From positions 1-56,786 of the forward strand of contig CAJFPD010000093.1 in NCBI GenBank assembly GCA_904398315.1: a stretch of 56,786 nt of DNA, written 5' to 3'. The position numbers and the translations under genes are program-made. Each line of letters begins with the position of its first letter. Position 1 is the first letter of the stretch. Under the pieces are notes generated by a model, which did no database searches, was not told the origin of the DNA, and saw nothing but the letters and a program-made list of their open reading frames with translations. Positions 15,068-25,186 of this stretch are shown in pieces. Origin of the DNA: Candidatus Alangreenwoodia gallinarii (lineage in GTDB: Bacteria; Bacillota; Clostridia; Peptostreptococcales; Anaerovoracaceae).

Positions 15068-15123
15068 AATTTCTCCTGTTTTTTCATTTCAGTAACTGAT
15101 CGGGTATCGCACCGCGCCCCGGC

Positions 15124-17100
15124 TCACAGCCTGACCTTCAGCTCAAACAGCAGGTCGCGCAGATGAGCGGCCTGTTCGAACTGAAGCGCGGAAGCCGCCG
15201 CCCGCATCTCTGACTCCAGTCTGGAAGCGTAATCCTGAAGCTCTTTTTTTGTCATCTCGGAAGGCTTCCTGTCCGTCATATAGAGGTCCGCCTCCTCTGC
15301 GGCCTCTGTCGCTTTTACCGCCGGGCGCACCGATTTTTTCACGGAAACCGGCGTGATGCCATGTTCTTTATTGTATCTGTCCTGAATGGCTCTCCTGCGC
15401 TCTGTGACATCGATAGCGCTTTTCATCTGAGGGCTTATCGTATCACCGTACATGATAACCCTGCCGTGAGCGTTTCTGGCTGCCCGTCCGATAGTCTGGA
15501 TCAGGGAAGTCTCATTGCGCAGAAATCCCTGCTTATCCGCGTCCAGAATGGCCACCAGCGAGACCTCCGGAATATCGAGCCCTTCCCGCAGAAGATTGAT
15601 ACCCACCAGCACATCAAATTCTCCCGTTCTGAGGTCGCGGATGATCTCCGTCCGCTCCAGCGTGTCGATCTCCGAATGGAGATATTTCACACGGATACCC
15701 ACATCTTTCAGATAATCCGTCAGACTTTCGGCCATCTTCTTCGTCAGCGTCGTCACGAGGACGCGCTCCTCTCTTTCGGTCACCTTATTGATCTCCGCGA
15801 TCAGATCATCGATCTGACCTTCCGTCTTTCTGACGTCGATCGGCGGATCCAGCAGTCCCGTCGGACGTATAATCTGCTCCACCACTTCGTTTCCGCTCTT
15901 TTCTCTCTCATACTCGTTCGGCGTCGCGCTGACGTAGAGGATCTGATTCACCAGTCCTTCGAATTCCGAAAATTCCAGCGGCCGGTTGTCCAGCGCCGAA
16001 GGCAGACGAAAGCCATAATCTACGAGAGACTGCTTTCTGGACCGGTCTCCTGCGTACATTCCCCGCAGCTGCGGCAGCATGACGTGAGACTCGTCGATCA
16101 TGATCAGCATGTCCTTCGGAAAATAATCCAGAAGGGTATAAGGCCGCGCTCCTGCCGGAAGACCTGTAAGATGACGTGAATAATTTTCCACGCCTTTACA
16201 GGTGCCAACCTCCCGCAGCATTTCCAGATCGTATCTCGTCCTCTGCTCGATTCTCTGCGCTTCCAGCAGTTTTCCCTCCCGCTGAAATTCCGCGATCCGT
16301 TCCTTCAGTTCCTCTTCGATGGTCACGCAGGCACGCTCTGTCTTTTCCTTCGAGGTGACATAATGAGATGCCGGAAAGACGGAGATGTGATTTCGCACGC
16401 CGATGATCTCTCCCGTCACGGGATTGATCTCCTTGATGGATTCGATCTCATCGCCGAACAGCTCCACTCTGACCGCCTGTTCCGCACCGGCGGGATAGAT
16501 GTCGATGATATCGCCTCTGACCCGGAACGTTCCCCGCTCAAAAGCGATGTCATTCCGGACATACTGATTCCGCACGAGATCCTCCATGATCTCTCTCCTG
16601 CCCTTTTCCATTCCCGGACGCAGGGAGATCATCTGACTGCGGTATTCCTCCGGATTACCCAGACCATAGATGCAGGAGACGCTGGCTACGATAATCACAT
16701 CATTCCGCTCAAACAGAGATGCCGTCGCCGAATGGCGGAGCTTTTCGATTTCCTGATTGATATCGGAATCCTTTTCGATATACGTGTCGGTGGAGGGAAC
16801 ATAAGCCTCCGGCTGGTAATAATCGTAATAAGAGACAAAATATTCTACAGCGTTATGCGGAAAAAATTCTTTAAATTCCCCGTAAAGCTGGGCTGCCAGC
16901 GTTTTATTGTGAGAGATGATCAGCGTCGGTTTCTGTACACGTTCTATGACGTTGGCCATCGTAAAAGTCTTTCCCGATCCCGTAACGCCCAGAAGCGTCT
17001 GATGTTTTTTACCGTTCAGAAATCCTTCCGCCAGTTTTTCCACCGCCTGAGGCTGATCTCCTGTCAGCCGGTAATCGGATACGAGTTCAAATCTGCCCAT
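15124..17100 (-). CDS. uvrB: Excinuclease ABC subunit B
   Basis: 658 aa from ATG 17100 (RBS GGGAGG); [39 protein letters not shown]. The tracked start at 17238 is too far upstream. Confidence 0.97.
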   Translation of the reverse strand: MGRFELVSDYRLTGDQPQAVEKLAEGFLNGKKHQTLLGVTGSGKTFTMANVIERVQKPTLIISHNKTLAAQLYGEFKEFFPHNAVEYFVSYYDYYQPEAYVPSTDTYIEKDSDINQEIEKLRHSATASLFERNDVIIVASVSCIYGLGNPEEYRSQMISLRPGMEKGRREIMEDLVRNQYVRNDIAFERGTFRVRGDIIDIYPAGAEQAVRVELFGDEIESIKEINPVTGEIIGVRNHISVFPASHYVTSKEKTERACVTIEEELKERIAEFQREGKLLEAQRIEQRTRYDLEMLREVGTCKGVENYSRHLTGLPAGARPYTLLDYFPKDMLIMIDESHVMLPQLRGMYAGDRSRKQSLVDYGFRLPSALDNRPLEFSEFEGLVNQILYVSATPNEYEREKSGNEVVEQIIRPTGLLDPPIDVRKTEGQIDDLIAEINKVTEREERVLVTTLTKKMAESLTDYLKDVGIRVKYLHSEIDTLERTEIIRDLRTGEFDVLVGINLLREGLDIPEVSLVAILDADKQGFLRNETSLIQTIGRAARNAHGRVIMYGDTISPQMKSAIDVTERRRAIQDRYNKEHGITPVSVKKSVRPAVKATEAAEEADLYMTDRKPSEMTKKELQDYASRLESEMRAAASALQFEQAAHLRDLLFELKVRL

Positions 17101-17274
17101 GCCGTTTTTCCTCCCTTCTGCTCCGTCTGTCTCAGCTGTACCGTCTCCGTCCGCGTTCTTCTCCGTATATCTCTGCAGGCGCCTTTTTCTATCCTTCTTA
17201 AAATATAATGTATATAATGTAGATATCCGTTGCCTCATCTCGGCCTGACCTCTGCGGTGCGTACAAATATAAGT

Positions 17275-17303
17275 ATTATACCACCTGCGTCAATCCCTTA
17301 CAA
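17275..17303 (-). promoter_or_regulatory. uvrB promoter
   Basis: Minus strand TTGTAA - 17 bp - TATAAT. Confidence 0.65.
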
Positions 17304-17315
17304 GAACAAAAGTTC
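17304..17315 (-). promoter_or_regulatory. LexA/DinR (SOS) box
   Basis: GAAC-N4-GTTC (GAACAAAAGTTC) directly adjacent to the -35 of the uvrB promoter. Confidence 0.8.
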
Positions 17316-17531
17316 TTTTTAAATCTCATCGGTACTGCCCGCACTTTTTTCGGAGAAACATCGTTTTTTCCTGCCGCACCGAATATTGTTCCGAAAGATA
17401 CTGTTTTTTTCTTCATTATTTTATCCCTGTTAAAGCTATTATTATTGCCCGGAATACCTGTTTCAGATATAATAATATTGATACACTCATAAAATAACCG
17501 TATTTTTTTAAACGAAAGGGGAGGATCTTTA

Positions 17532-18944
17532 TTGTTAAGCATTAATTCCACCAGCTTCCACGATCTGATTTCCTATCTGTCAGATGACGCGCGTCTTCTC
17601 GAACACGATTTTATATCCGAGATCACGCCTCTTCTTCACAAAAACAACGATATCGACAAAGCCTGCTATGACAAATACGATGTAAAAATCGGCCTGCGAA
17701 ACAAGAACGGTACAGGGGTCCGTGTCGGGCTGACTCACATCGCAGACGTCCGGGGATACGATATCGACGAAAATAAGAAAAAGATCCCGATTCCGGGCAA
17801 GCTGTTTTACCGGGGGATTAATGTCGAAGATATCGTCAATTCGGTGATCCGTGAAAATCGCTTTGGCTATGAGGAAGTCAGCTATCTTCTTCTTTTCGGC
17901 GAACTTCCTGACAGGAAGCATCTGGAAAATTATACGAAGCTTCTCGGTCTGCGCCGCGAGCTGCCTCCGTATTTCACACGAAATATGATCATGGCCAGCC
18001 CTTCACGCAGCATCATGAATCAGATCGCGAGAAATATCCTCGCTCTGTATGCCTACGACGACAAAGCGGATGACACTTCTCTGGAAAACGTACTGCGTCA
18101 GTCCATCCTGCTCATCTCCTGTTTTCCTACGATCGCAGCGTATTCCTACCAGGCAAAGTGCTCTCACTTCTACAATCAGAGTCTGCATCTTCACTATCCT
18201 CTGCCGGAGCTTTCCACGGCGGAAAATATTCTCCGCCTGATCCGTCCGATGGGCGAATACACTGAACTGGAAGCTCATCTGCTGGATATCGCCATGATTC
18301 TGCACGCAGAACACGGCGGCGGAAACAATTCCACGTTTACGACGCATCTCGTCTCATCCACCGGAACCGACACCTATTCCGCAATTTCCGCGGCGGTGGG
18401 TTCTCTCAAGGGACCGAAGCACGGCGGTGCAAACCTGGCGGTCGTCTACATGATGCACGATCTGAAGGAAAATGTATCGGACATCACCAACTTCAAGGAA
18501 GTGGAAAAATATCTCCGCCGCGTCATCCGTGGAGAGGCAAACGACGGCTCCGGCCTGATCTACGGTCTCGGCCATGCGGTCTACACTCTCAGCGATCCGC
18601 GGGCCCAGCTCCTGAAAAAAATGGCCCGCAAGCTGGCGGAAAAGAAGGGACTGATGGATGAATTCATGCTCTACGATTTCATCGAAACGAGAGGCTCTCA
18701 GATCTTCTCCGAAGAGACGGGTCTGGACGTCGTACTGCCGGCGAACGTCGACCTTTACTCCGGATTTGTGTACAATGCACTGGATATTCCTGCTGACCTG
18801 GCAACGCCTATTTTCGCATGCTCTCGTATCTCCGGATGGTGTGCTCACCGCATCGAGGAACTGGCAAGCAACAATAAGATCATGCGGCCGGCCTATCAGT
18901 GCGTCAAAGCGGAGGAAAAATACGTTCCTCTGGACGAAAGATAG
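17532..18944 (+). CDS. Citrate synthase
   Basis: 470 aa citrate/2-methylcitrate synthase; LHAEHGGGNNSTFTTHLVSSTGTDTYSAISAAVGSLKGPKHGGAN; TTG start after GGGGAGG RBS. Confidence 0.94.
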   Translation: MLSINSTSFHDLISYLSDDARLLEHDFISEITPLLHKNNDIDKACYDKYDVKIGLRNKNGTGVRVGLTHIADVRGYDIDENKKKIPIPGKLFYRGINVEDIVNSVIRENRFGYEEVSYLLLFGELPDRKHLENYTKLLGLRRELPPYFTRNMIMASPSRSIMNQIARNILALYAYDDKADDTSLENVLRQSILLISCFPTIAAYSYQAKCSHFYNQSLHLHYPLPELSTAENILRLIRPMGEYTELEAHLLDIAMILHAEHGGGNNSTFTTHLVSSTGTDTYSAISAAVGSLKGPKHGGANLAVVYMMHDLKENVSDITNFKEVEKYLRRVIRGEANDGSGLIYGLGHAVYTLSDPRAQLLKKMARKLAEKKGLMDEFMLYDFIETRGSQIFSEETGLDVVLPANVDLYSGFVYNALDIPADLATPIFACSRISGWCAHRIEELASNNKIMRPAYQCVKAEEKYVPLDER

Positions 18945-19207
18945 TCCGGCGGCTGCGAACCGGCACATATCGCCAAGACACTGTCCTTTTATGTAGCCGG
19001 CCGGCCGATTCTCATCGTCACGGCCGGAGATACCAGAATAGATAATAAAAAATTCAAAGCTTTTTTCGGTGAAAAACCGAAACTGTCTTTTCCGCCGCGG
19101 GAAAGACCAGCAGCGCGGTCAGACTGACTTCCGGAGAGCTGAAAAAGTACTCTCACAGTGAAACCTGGACGAATGTGTGCAAAGGATGGGATCCTGAGCT
19201 TCGCTGA
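18945..19207 (+). pseudogene. Degraded YbaK/EbsC-type (prolyl-tRNA deacylase-like) gene remnant
   Basis: Fragment 1: GGCEPAHIAKTLSFYVAGRPILIVTAGDTRIDNKKFKAFFGEKPK; then a frame change to fragment 2: TSSAVRLTSGELKKYSHSETWTNVCKGWDPELR-stop. N-terminus and central region missing. Confidence 0.8.
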
Positions 19208-19234
19208 AGGCCTGTTTTCTCCTGACTGACCGGG

Positions 19235-19900
19235 TTACTGAAACGCCGGATGATTGAAGTTCCCGCCGGCAAAAGGCTGACCCGGTGACGGAGACGACAT
19301 GCTGAAATACATCTTCGCCGCCTTCGTCGTTCCGAAATCGCGGTTCGATCCCGTGTCCTGAACTCTGTTGAACGCTTCCCGGAACATGGCATTATGCGCC
19401 TCTTCCCGGTTCAGAAGGAAGTCGATAGTCTCTCTGACTTTTTTGTCATCGATCTGACGGTAGAGATATTCATATACGACCTTCGCTCTCTGTTCCGACG
19501 CGATATTCGACAGCAGATCGGCACACAGATCTCCGGTTACCGTCACGTAATCTCCTGTCCAGGAATATCCTGAGGAATTGATCAGTCCCGGATTCAGTCC
19601 TAAGAGTACATGTGTCTGGATCTCTCCCGCACCTACGGCTGAAGCGTCCACATCATGGCCGTTGAGCAGATTGATGGTCTGAGCTACCATCTCCATGTGG
19701 CCGAGTTCTTCCGCCGCGATATCGAGGAAGAGATCTTTGATCTCCTGGTCCTTGATCCGGAAACTCTGGGATATATACTGCATGGCGGCCTTCAGCTCCC
19801 CGTTTCCTCCGCCCAGCTGCTCCTGAAGCAGAACGGCATACTGAGGATTCGGTCTTTCCACCGCCACCGGGTGGAACAACTGTTTTTCATGTTTAAACAT
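19235..19900 (-). CDS. Manganese catalase family protein (CotJC-like)
   Basis: 221 aa; AAMQYISQSFRIKDQEIKDLFLDIAAEELGHMEMVAQTINLL, NREEAHNAMFREAF. Confidence 0.9.
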   Translation of the reverse strand: MFKHEKQLFHPVAVERPNPQYAVLLQEQLGGGNGELKAAMQYISQSFRIKDQEIKDLFLDIAAEELGHMEMVAQTINLLNGHDVDASAVGAGEIQTHVLLGLNPGLINSSGYSWTGDYVTVTGDLCADLLSNIASEQRAKVVYEYLYRQIDDKKVRETIDFLLNREEAHNAMFREAFNRVQDTGSNRDFGTTKAAKMYFSMSSPSPGQPFAGGNFNHPAFQ

Positions 19901-20141
19901 AATTGAAATTCTCCTTTCCGTTTTCTATTATGCCCGGCGTCTTCCGATTTTATCGGAATCATTCCGATTCCTTTTCCCGTTCCGCCTCAAGTCCGCCCGT
20001 ACATGATTCAGAAAGGCCGTCGCAGAGGCTGTCGGAAAAAACGTCAGAAAATTTTTTAAAATATTTCATTTTTCTCTTGCAAAAATCCGAAATTGGGTTA
20101 TAATAATAAAAGTTCGAAGAGATGTTTCTCCGAACGGATAT

Positions 20142-20227
20142 AGAGGGTTGACCGAGTGGCTAAGGAGCTCGCCTGGAACGCGAGTAAGGCGCAAGCCCCG
20201 CGGGTTCGAGTCCCGTGCCCTCTGCCA
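20142..20227 (+). tRNA. tRNA-Ser (anticodon GGA)
   Basis: Acceptor AGAGGGT/GCCCTCT with G73 and encoded CCA; anticodon stem-loop CTCGC-CTGGAAC-GCGAG; long variable arm; T-loop GGGTTCGAGTCCC. Confidence 0.95.
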
Positions 20228-20239
20228 GAATTTTAAAAG

Positions 20240-20280
20240 CCGTCTGAGCCTTGTATTTTCAATGCTCAGGCGGTTTTTTC
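20240..20280 (+). terminator. Terminator after tRNA-Ser
   Basis: CCGTCTGAGC...GCTCAGGCGG followed by TTTTTT. Confidence 0.8.
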
Positions 20281-20344
20281 GTTTGGGTTTTATTCATCAC
20301 ACAGCATTTTCGACAGAGATTGCAATCATCGACATATAAAAAAA

Positions 20345-20392
20345 GATGAAAAAATCCCGGACACTTTCGATGCGCCCGGGATTTTTTCATCT
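20345..20392. terminator. Bidirectional terminator
   Basis: GATGAAAAAATCCCGG...CCCGGGATTTTTTCATC. Confidence 0.75.
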
Positions 20393-20413
20393 TTTCATCT
20401 CTTTTGTTTTCTT

Positions 20414-20911
20414 TTAGCTGCCCTGTTGTCCGGCAGGCTGCTCCGGCCGGAGCTCTGCCAGCCTTTTTCTGACAGCGGCGAGCGCCTCCTCTGGTTCCTC
20501 GATGCCGGATACCGCCAGCTCCATCGGACAGGTACCCGTCTTCGTGCGGTTGGAAATGGCATCGACTTCCAGATCGTATATCGCCTTTATGCCATAACGC
20601 CTCAGCACACCGGCTGCCGGGCGGCTGATCACCGGAGCGTACACCTCTTTTATGCCGGATAATACGTGCAGAAAAGCTGCTGCTTTTCCCACCGCCCGGT
20701 CGGCTGCGGAAAATCCGCTCAGATCCGTTCCGTCCGCCATCCAGTCCAGAAAAGGCTGTACGCCCCGCACCCGGCTGGTGAGGACGATATCATCCTTCAC
20801 CAGAACGCAGGTATCCTTTCCTTCCGCAAGGATCTCTTTCGCCTTTTTCAGACTTTCGCTCCATCTTGCGTCTTCCGGTATTCTGCCGCCTGTCTTTTCT
20901 GTCTCCATCAT
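20414..20911 (-). CDS. DUF1893 domain-containing protein
   Basis: 165 aa; DTCVLVKDDIVLTSRVRGVQPFLDWM...DRAVGKAAAFL...NRTKTGTCPMELAVSGIEEPEEAL. Confidence 0.8.
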   Translation of the reverse strand: MMETEKTGGRIPEDARWSESLKKAKEILAEGKDTCVLVKDDIVLTSRVRGVQPFLDWMADGTDLSGFSAADRAVGKAAAFLHVLSGIKEVYAPVISRPAAGVLRRYGIKAIYDLEVDAISNRTKTGTCPMELAVSGIEEPEEALAAVRKRLAELRPEQPAGQQGS

Positions 20912-20914
20912 CTC

Positions 20915-21496
20915 TTACCTCTCGTTCTTCTGTCTGTTCTCCACCCAGAAGATCAGCAGAGGAAGAACGCTCCACTGCAGAATCAGGCCCGGCAGACCTG
21001 TTACGATGCTGCCCCAGATCGTTGCAGCTGTCACGGAAGTGCTGCCGAAGCCGTAAACTGCGAGGAGAATCGCCGCAGCGCGTACAACACGTCCTGCCAC
21101 CTGCGCAAGAACGACTTTTGCCAGCACCGGCATCTTCACATCTCTCAGCAGACCTGCTGCAAGTCCATAGACTGCCAGTTCGATCATCATGAACGGCAGC
21201 ATCGCCGCAGTCGGCATACCGGAAAGAGCAAAACTCACCAGAGGACCTGCTGCGCCTGCTGCGATGCCGGCATAAGGGCCGGCCAGAAGACCGACCATCA
21301 GAATCGGCAGATGCATCGGCAGGAATGTCTCTCCCAGCGCGGTTCCCAGTCCGGATATTGCTCCCACCGCATGAAACAGCTGCGGTACCGCAACGGCCGC
21401 TACGATGGCCGTCAGAGCCGCCAGCGTCTGAGTCCTTACGGACAGTCTGCTTTTTTCCGCTTTTTTCAGAATCGTCGTATTCATATCAAAAATCAC
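20915..21496 (-). CDS. ECF transporter S component (substrate unknown)
   Basis: 193 aa polytopic; PMHLPILMVGLLAGPYAGIAAGAAGPLVSFALSGMP. Stop is 3 nt from the DUF1893 start codon. Confidence 0.8.
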   Translation of the reverse strand: MIFDMNTTILKKAEKSRLSVRTQTLAALTAIVAAVAVPQLFHAVGAISGLGTALGETFLPMHLPILMVGLLAGPYAGIAAGAAGPLVSFALSGMPTAAMLPFMMIELAVYGLAAGLLRDVKMPVLAKVVLAQVAGRVVRAAAILLAVYGFGSTSVTAATIWGSIVTGLPGLILQWSVLPLLIFWVENRQKNER

Positions 21497-21612
21497 TCCT
21501 GTTCTTCTCTTTTTCTCTTCATTTTACTTTTTTTACTTTCACTTTCGCTTTTTCCGGCGTTTTCCGTCCCGAAAATCGCGTGAGGAAATACGGCCTTCCG
21601 CCGCACTTTTTC

Positions 21613-22746
21613 TCAACTTCCGAGCTTTTCCGCAAAATCCGCCATGGCGTCTGCGATTTTGATCTGCTGCGGACAGACAGACTCACAGCTGCCGCATCCG
21701 ATGCAGGCTGACGGCTGCTTTTCCTTCGGCACCGCCATCAGAGCCATCGGCGCAATGAATCCGCCGCCGGTGAAACAGTGCTCGTTGTACAGCGAAAGCA
21801 GTTCCGGAATATCCAGCCCCATCGGGCAGTGACTGGTGCAGTAATGACAGGCTGTACAAGGCAGCGCAATTTTACCTACCATCTCCTCTGCAATGCCCTT
21901 GAGACATTCCATTTCCGCTTCGTTCAGCGGCTTATCCTCTGCAAAGATCCGGATGTTCTCCCGCAGCTGCTTCTCATCGGACATACCGGAAAGGATCACC
22001 TTTACGGAAGGAATCGACTGCAGGTAGCGGAAAGCCCAGCCTACAGCATCCTCATCCGGCCGCAGTTTTTTCAGCTTCGCTTCATCCGCCTCATCGAGAG
22101 ATGCCAGCTTGCCGCCTCTCAGTGGTTCCATTACCCATACCGGAATCCCATATTCTTCCAGAAGCTTGACTTTTTTTCCGGCTTCCTGAAAATCCCAGTC
22201 CAGATAATTCAGCTGAACCTGACAAAATTCCATGTATTTTCCATATCTGTCCATGAACCGTTTCATCACGTCATAACTGCCGTGGACGGAAAATCCCAGA
22301 TGGCGGATTCTGCCGTTTTCCTTCTGCTTCATCAGATAGTCAAACGTTCCGTACTTTTCGTCCAGATATGCGTCGATGTTCATCTCGCAGACATTGTGGA
22401 AGAGATAAAAATCGAAATAGTCTACGCCGCATTTTTTTAGCTGTTTTTCGAAAATCTCTTCCGTCTTTCCCATATTGGAAAGATCATAGCCCGGAAATTT
22501 ATCCGCCAGATAAAAGCTGTCTCTCGGATATTTTTTCAGAGCCTTTCCCATGACGAGCTCCGAATTGCCTCCGTGATAACCCCAGGCTGTATCATAATAG
22601 TTGATCCCGCTCTCCATAGCGATATCGACCATTTTTTCCGCTGCCTCTTCGTCGATTTTCGAATCTTCCCCGTCCAGGACGGGAAGACGCATGGCGCCCA
22701 TGCCCAGAGCCGACAGTCTGAGATCCTGAAACTCTCTGTAAATCAT
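21613..22746 (-). CDS. Aldo/keto reductase with C-terminal 2x[4Fe-4S] ferredoxin-like domain
   Basis: MIYREFQDLRLSALGMGAMRLP...; CTACHYCTSHCP and CIGCGSCESVCPQ. ATG 22746 with RBS AGGAGG; tracked N-terminal extension unlikely. Confidence 0.92.
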   Translation of the reverse strand: MIYREFQDLRLSALGMGAMRLPVLDGEDSKIDEEAAEKMVDIAMESGINYYDTAWGYHGGNSELVMGKALKKYPRDSFYLADKFPGYDLSNMGKTEEIFEKQLKKCGVDYFDFYLFHNVCEMNIDAYLDEKYGTFDYLMKQKENGRIRHLGFSVHGSYDVMKRFMDRYGKYMEFCQVQLNYLDWDFQEAGKKVKLLEEYGIPVWVMEPLRGGKLASLDEADEAKLKKLRPDEDAVGWAFRYLQSIPSVKVILSGMSDEKQLRENIRIFAEDKPLNEAEMECLKGIAEEMVGKIALPCTACHYCTSHCPMGLDIPELLSLYNEHCFTGGGFIAPMALMAVPKEKQPSACIGCGSCESVCPQQIKIADAMADFAEKLGS

Positions 22747-23027
22747 CGCTTCCTGCCTCCTTTTTCTTCTTTTCTTATAGTATAAATCAGGTAATCGAGA
22801 ATATCGATCCGTTTTTGATCTTCGTGGATCATCTCCAGCAGGCGCCGCCTGTGTCCGAACAGCAGGCACAGACACTCCGACGGTTCTCCGTCCTCCTGAA
22901 GAAACAGAAATCGTCTGATCAGCGCATCATTACAACCTGCGTCTTTCAAAGTCCGGATCGTCCCCGCCTTCTTTTCCGATCTCCTTTCAGAGTCTGAACT
23001 GTACCTCTGCTCCTGATCCGCTTTCAT
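22743..23027 (-). CDS. Conserved hypothetical small protein, coupled to the aldo/keto reductase
   Basis: 94 aa; LKDAGCNDALIRRFLFLQEDGEPSECLCLLFGHRRRLLEMIHEDQKRIDILDYLIYTI; ATGA overlap with downstream gene. Confidence 0.65.
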   Translation of the reverse strand: MKADQEQRYSSDSERRSEKKAGTIRTLKDAGCNDALIRRFLFLQEDGEPSECLCLLFGHRRRLLEMIHEDQKRIDILDYLIYTIRKEEKGGRKR

Positions 23028-23101
23028 CGGACTTCCTCCTTATCGTCACTGTTCTCTCTAACAGTATAAATGCAGGAGGATTTTATGATAAATGCTTATA
23101 T

Positions 23102-23149
23102 CAAATATACCTCTATACTTGACGGGCATGCAAATATACAGCTATACTT
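23102..23149 (+). promoter_or_regulatory. Direct-repeat candidate LysR operator
   Basis: CAAATATACctCTATACTT and CAAATATACagCTATACTT, 29 bp apart, in the divergent intergenic region. Confidence 0.55.
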
Positions 23150-23172
23150 TTTACAGGAGGTAAAATATACTT

Positions 23173-24063
23173 ATGGAAATCCGAGTTCTGCGTTATTTTC
23201 TGGCGGTGGCGAGAGAAGAGAGTATCTCCGGAGCCGCCGAATATCTGCATATCACACAGCCCACGCTCTCCCGCCAGCTGATGGAACTGGAGGACGAACT
23301 TGGAGCAAAGCTTCTGATCCGGGGAAAGAGAAACCGCCGGGTCATACTTACCGACGAAGGCATGCTGCTGCGCAGACGGGCCGAAGAAATCGTAGAACTG
23401 GCGGATAAGACAGAAGCGGAGTTTCACGCCAGGGATGAAATCGTCAGCGGAGACGTCTATATAGGCGGCGGCGAAACGGACGCCATGCATTTCGTCGCCA
23501 GGGCGGCAAAAGCGCTGCAGGAACAATATCCCGACATCCGGTATCATCTCTTCAGCGGAAACGCCGACGACGTGACAGAACGTCTGGACAAGGGGCTGTT
23601 AGACTTCGGCATTCTGATCGGTACCGCAAACGTGGAAAAATACGATTATATCACGCTGCCTTACACCGATACCTGGGGCGTGCTGATGCGCAGGGACAGC
23701 CCTCTCGCCGCGCAGGAAACGATACACCCAAAAGACCTGACCGACCTGCCCCTCCTCGGTTCCCGTCAGGCGGTCATGCGCAACGAGCTTTCCGGATGGT
23801 ACGGGAGCGATTTCGAACGTCTGAACATCGTCATGACATATAATCTCATCTACAACGCCGCTATCATGGTGGAAGAAGGCCTGGGCTACGCCCTGTGCAT
23901 CGACAGGCTCATCAATACCACCGGCGACAGCCGGCTGTGTTTTCGCCCTCTGGAGCCTCGTCTGGAAGCTCCGCTCGCTCTGGTCTGGAAAAAATATCAG
24001 GTCTTTTCCAGAGCCTCACAAAAATTTCTCGAATATCTGCAGAAACACCTCTCTCAAACGTAA
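23173..24063 (+). CDS. LysR family transcriptional regulator
   Basis: 296 aa; MEIRVLRYFLAVAREESISGAAEYLHITQPTLSRQLMELEDELGAKLL; RBS AGGAGG. Confidence 0.94.
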   Translation: MEIRVLRYFLAVAREESISGAAEYLHITQPTLSRQLMELEDELGAKLLIRGKRNRRVILTDEGMLLRRRAEEIVELADKTEAEFHARDEIVSGDVYIGGGETDAMHFVARAAKALQEQYPDIRYHLFSGNADDVTERLDKGLLDFGILIGTANVEKYDYITLPYTDTWGVLMRRDSPLAAQETIHPKDLTDLPLLGSRQAVMRNELSGWYGSDFERLNIVMTYNLIYNAAIMVEEGLGYALCIDRLINTTGDSRLCFRPLEPRLEAPLALVWKKYQVFSRASQKFLEYLQKHLSQT

Positions 24064-24322
24064 GAGTTCTCTCGTCGGAACGAATGAACTTTCCCGCCTG
24101 AACAGATGTGCCCTCTCGTCCGAACAGAGAAACTCTCTCCGTCTTTCCTTCCGCGTTTCGTCTGCCACATCATTACCTTAACGCTTTAAAGCATTTTATC
24201 CTCTCAAAGTTCCCGCGATGTGCTATAATGGATTGTGCCGCATCGCGGATCTTTCCCGGCGGCGACGGACCGGAAAACTGCTGACGGTCCGCCGAATCTG
24301 CACAGTTACGGAGGTAATTTTC

Positions 24323-25186
24323 ATGAAAATCCTAGTGGTGGGACTGGGCCTCATCGGAGGTTCCTTCTGCAAAGCCATCAAAAAATATACGACACATCAC
24401 ATGATCGGCATGGACTGCGACGATGCCACGCTGGAAATGGCCATCGCCATGGAAAGCGTCGACGAAGTGATTCCCATGGACCGTCCGCACCTGATGTCGC
24501 GGGCGGATCTGGTCATCGTCGCCATTCCGCCTCATAAAATCGTCGAATTCATACTGGAAAACAAGGACAATTTCCGGAAAGGAGCCGTCGTTACCGATGT
24601 CTGCGGTGTAAAAAAGCACATCGTGGACAGTCTCACGGAGCCTCTGGCGGAAACCGGAGTGGAATTTATCGGCTCACATCCCATGGCGGGGACGGAATTT
24701 TCCGGATTTTCCTTCTCTCTGGCGGACATGTTCGTCAACGCCAGCTATCTCATCACGCCCACCGAAAAATCGGACCCTGCAAAAGTGGAAATTCTCCGCA
24801 GGCTGGCTTATGATATCGGATTCAAGACGGTAATCGAGACGACGGCGGAAAGGCACGATCAGAGCATCGCCTATACATCCCAGCTGGCTCATGTCGTATC
24901 CAATTCCTATATTCAGAGCCCTACCCTGGCTAAGGAAAAAGGATTCAGCGCCGGCAGCTTTCTCGACATGACACGGGTGGCCCGTCTCGATGAAAATACA
25001 TGGTGTGACCTCTTCCTCCTCAACCGGGAAAATCTCCTGTTCGAGATCGACCAGCTGATGAAACACATCTCGGAGCACAGGGATGCGCTCTTCCGCGGCG
25101 ACCGGGAAAAAATCCGGGAGATGCTGCGCAAAGGCCGCATCCTGAAACAGCATAACGCCGCCGAAAAAAAGATTATCTATGAATGA
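24323..25186 (+). CDS. tyrA: Prephenate dehydrogenase
   Basis: MKILVVGLGLIGGSFCKAIKKY...; SHPMAGTEFSGF; RBS GGAGG before ATG 24323. Confidence 0.92.
   Translation: MKILVVGLGLIGGSFCKAIKKYTTHHMIGMDCDDATLEMAIAMESVDEVIPMDRPHLMSRADLVIVAIPPHKIVEFILENKDNFRKGAVVTDVCGVKKHIVDSLTEPLAETGVEFIGSHPMAGTEFSGFSFSLADMFVNASYLITPTEKSDPAKVEILRRLAYDIGFKTVIETTAERHDQSIAYTSQLAHVVSNSYIQSPTLAKEKGFSAGSFLDMTRVARLDENTWCDLFLLNRENLLFEIDQLMKHISEHRDALFRGDREKIREMLRKGRILKQHNAAEKKIIYE

Noticed and set aside
17276-17551. 91-aa minus-strand ORF upstream of uvrB
   Set aside because: No RBS; overlaps the citrate synthase start and contains the uvrB promoter and SOS box.
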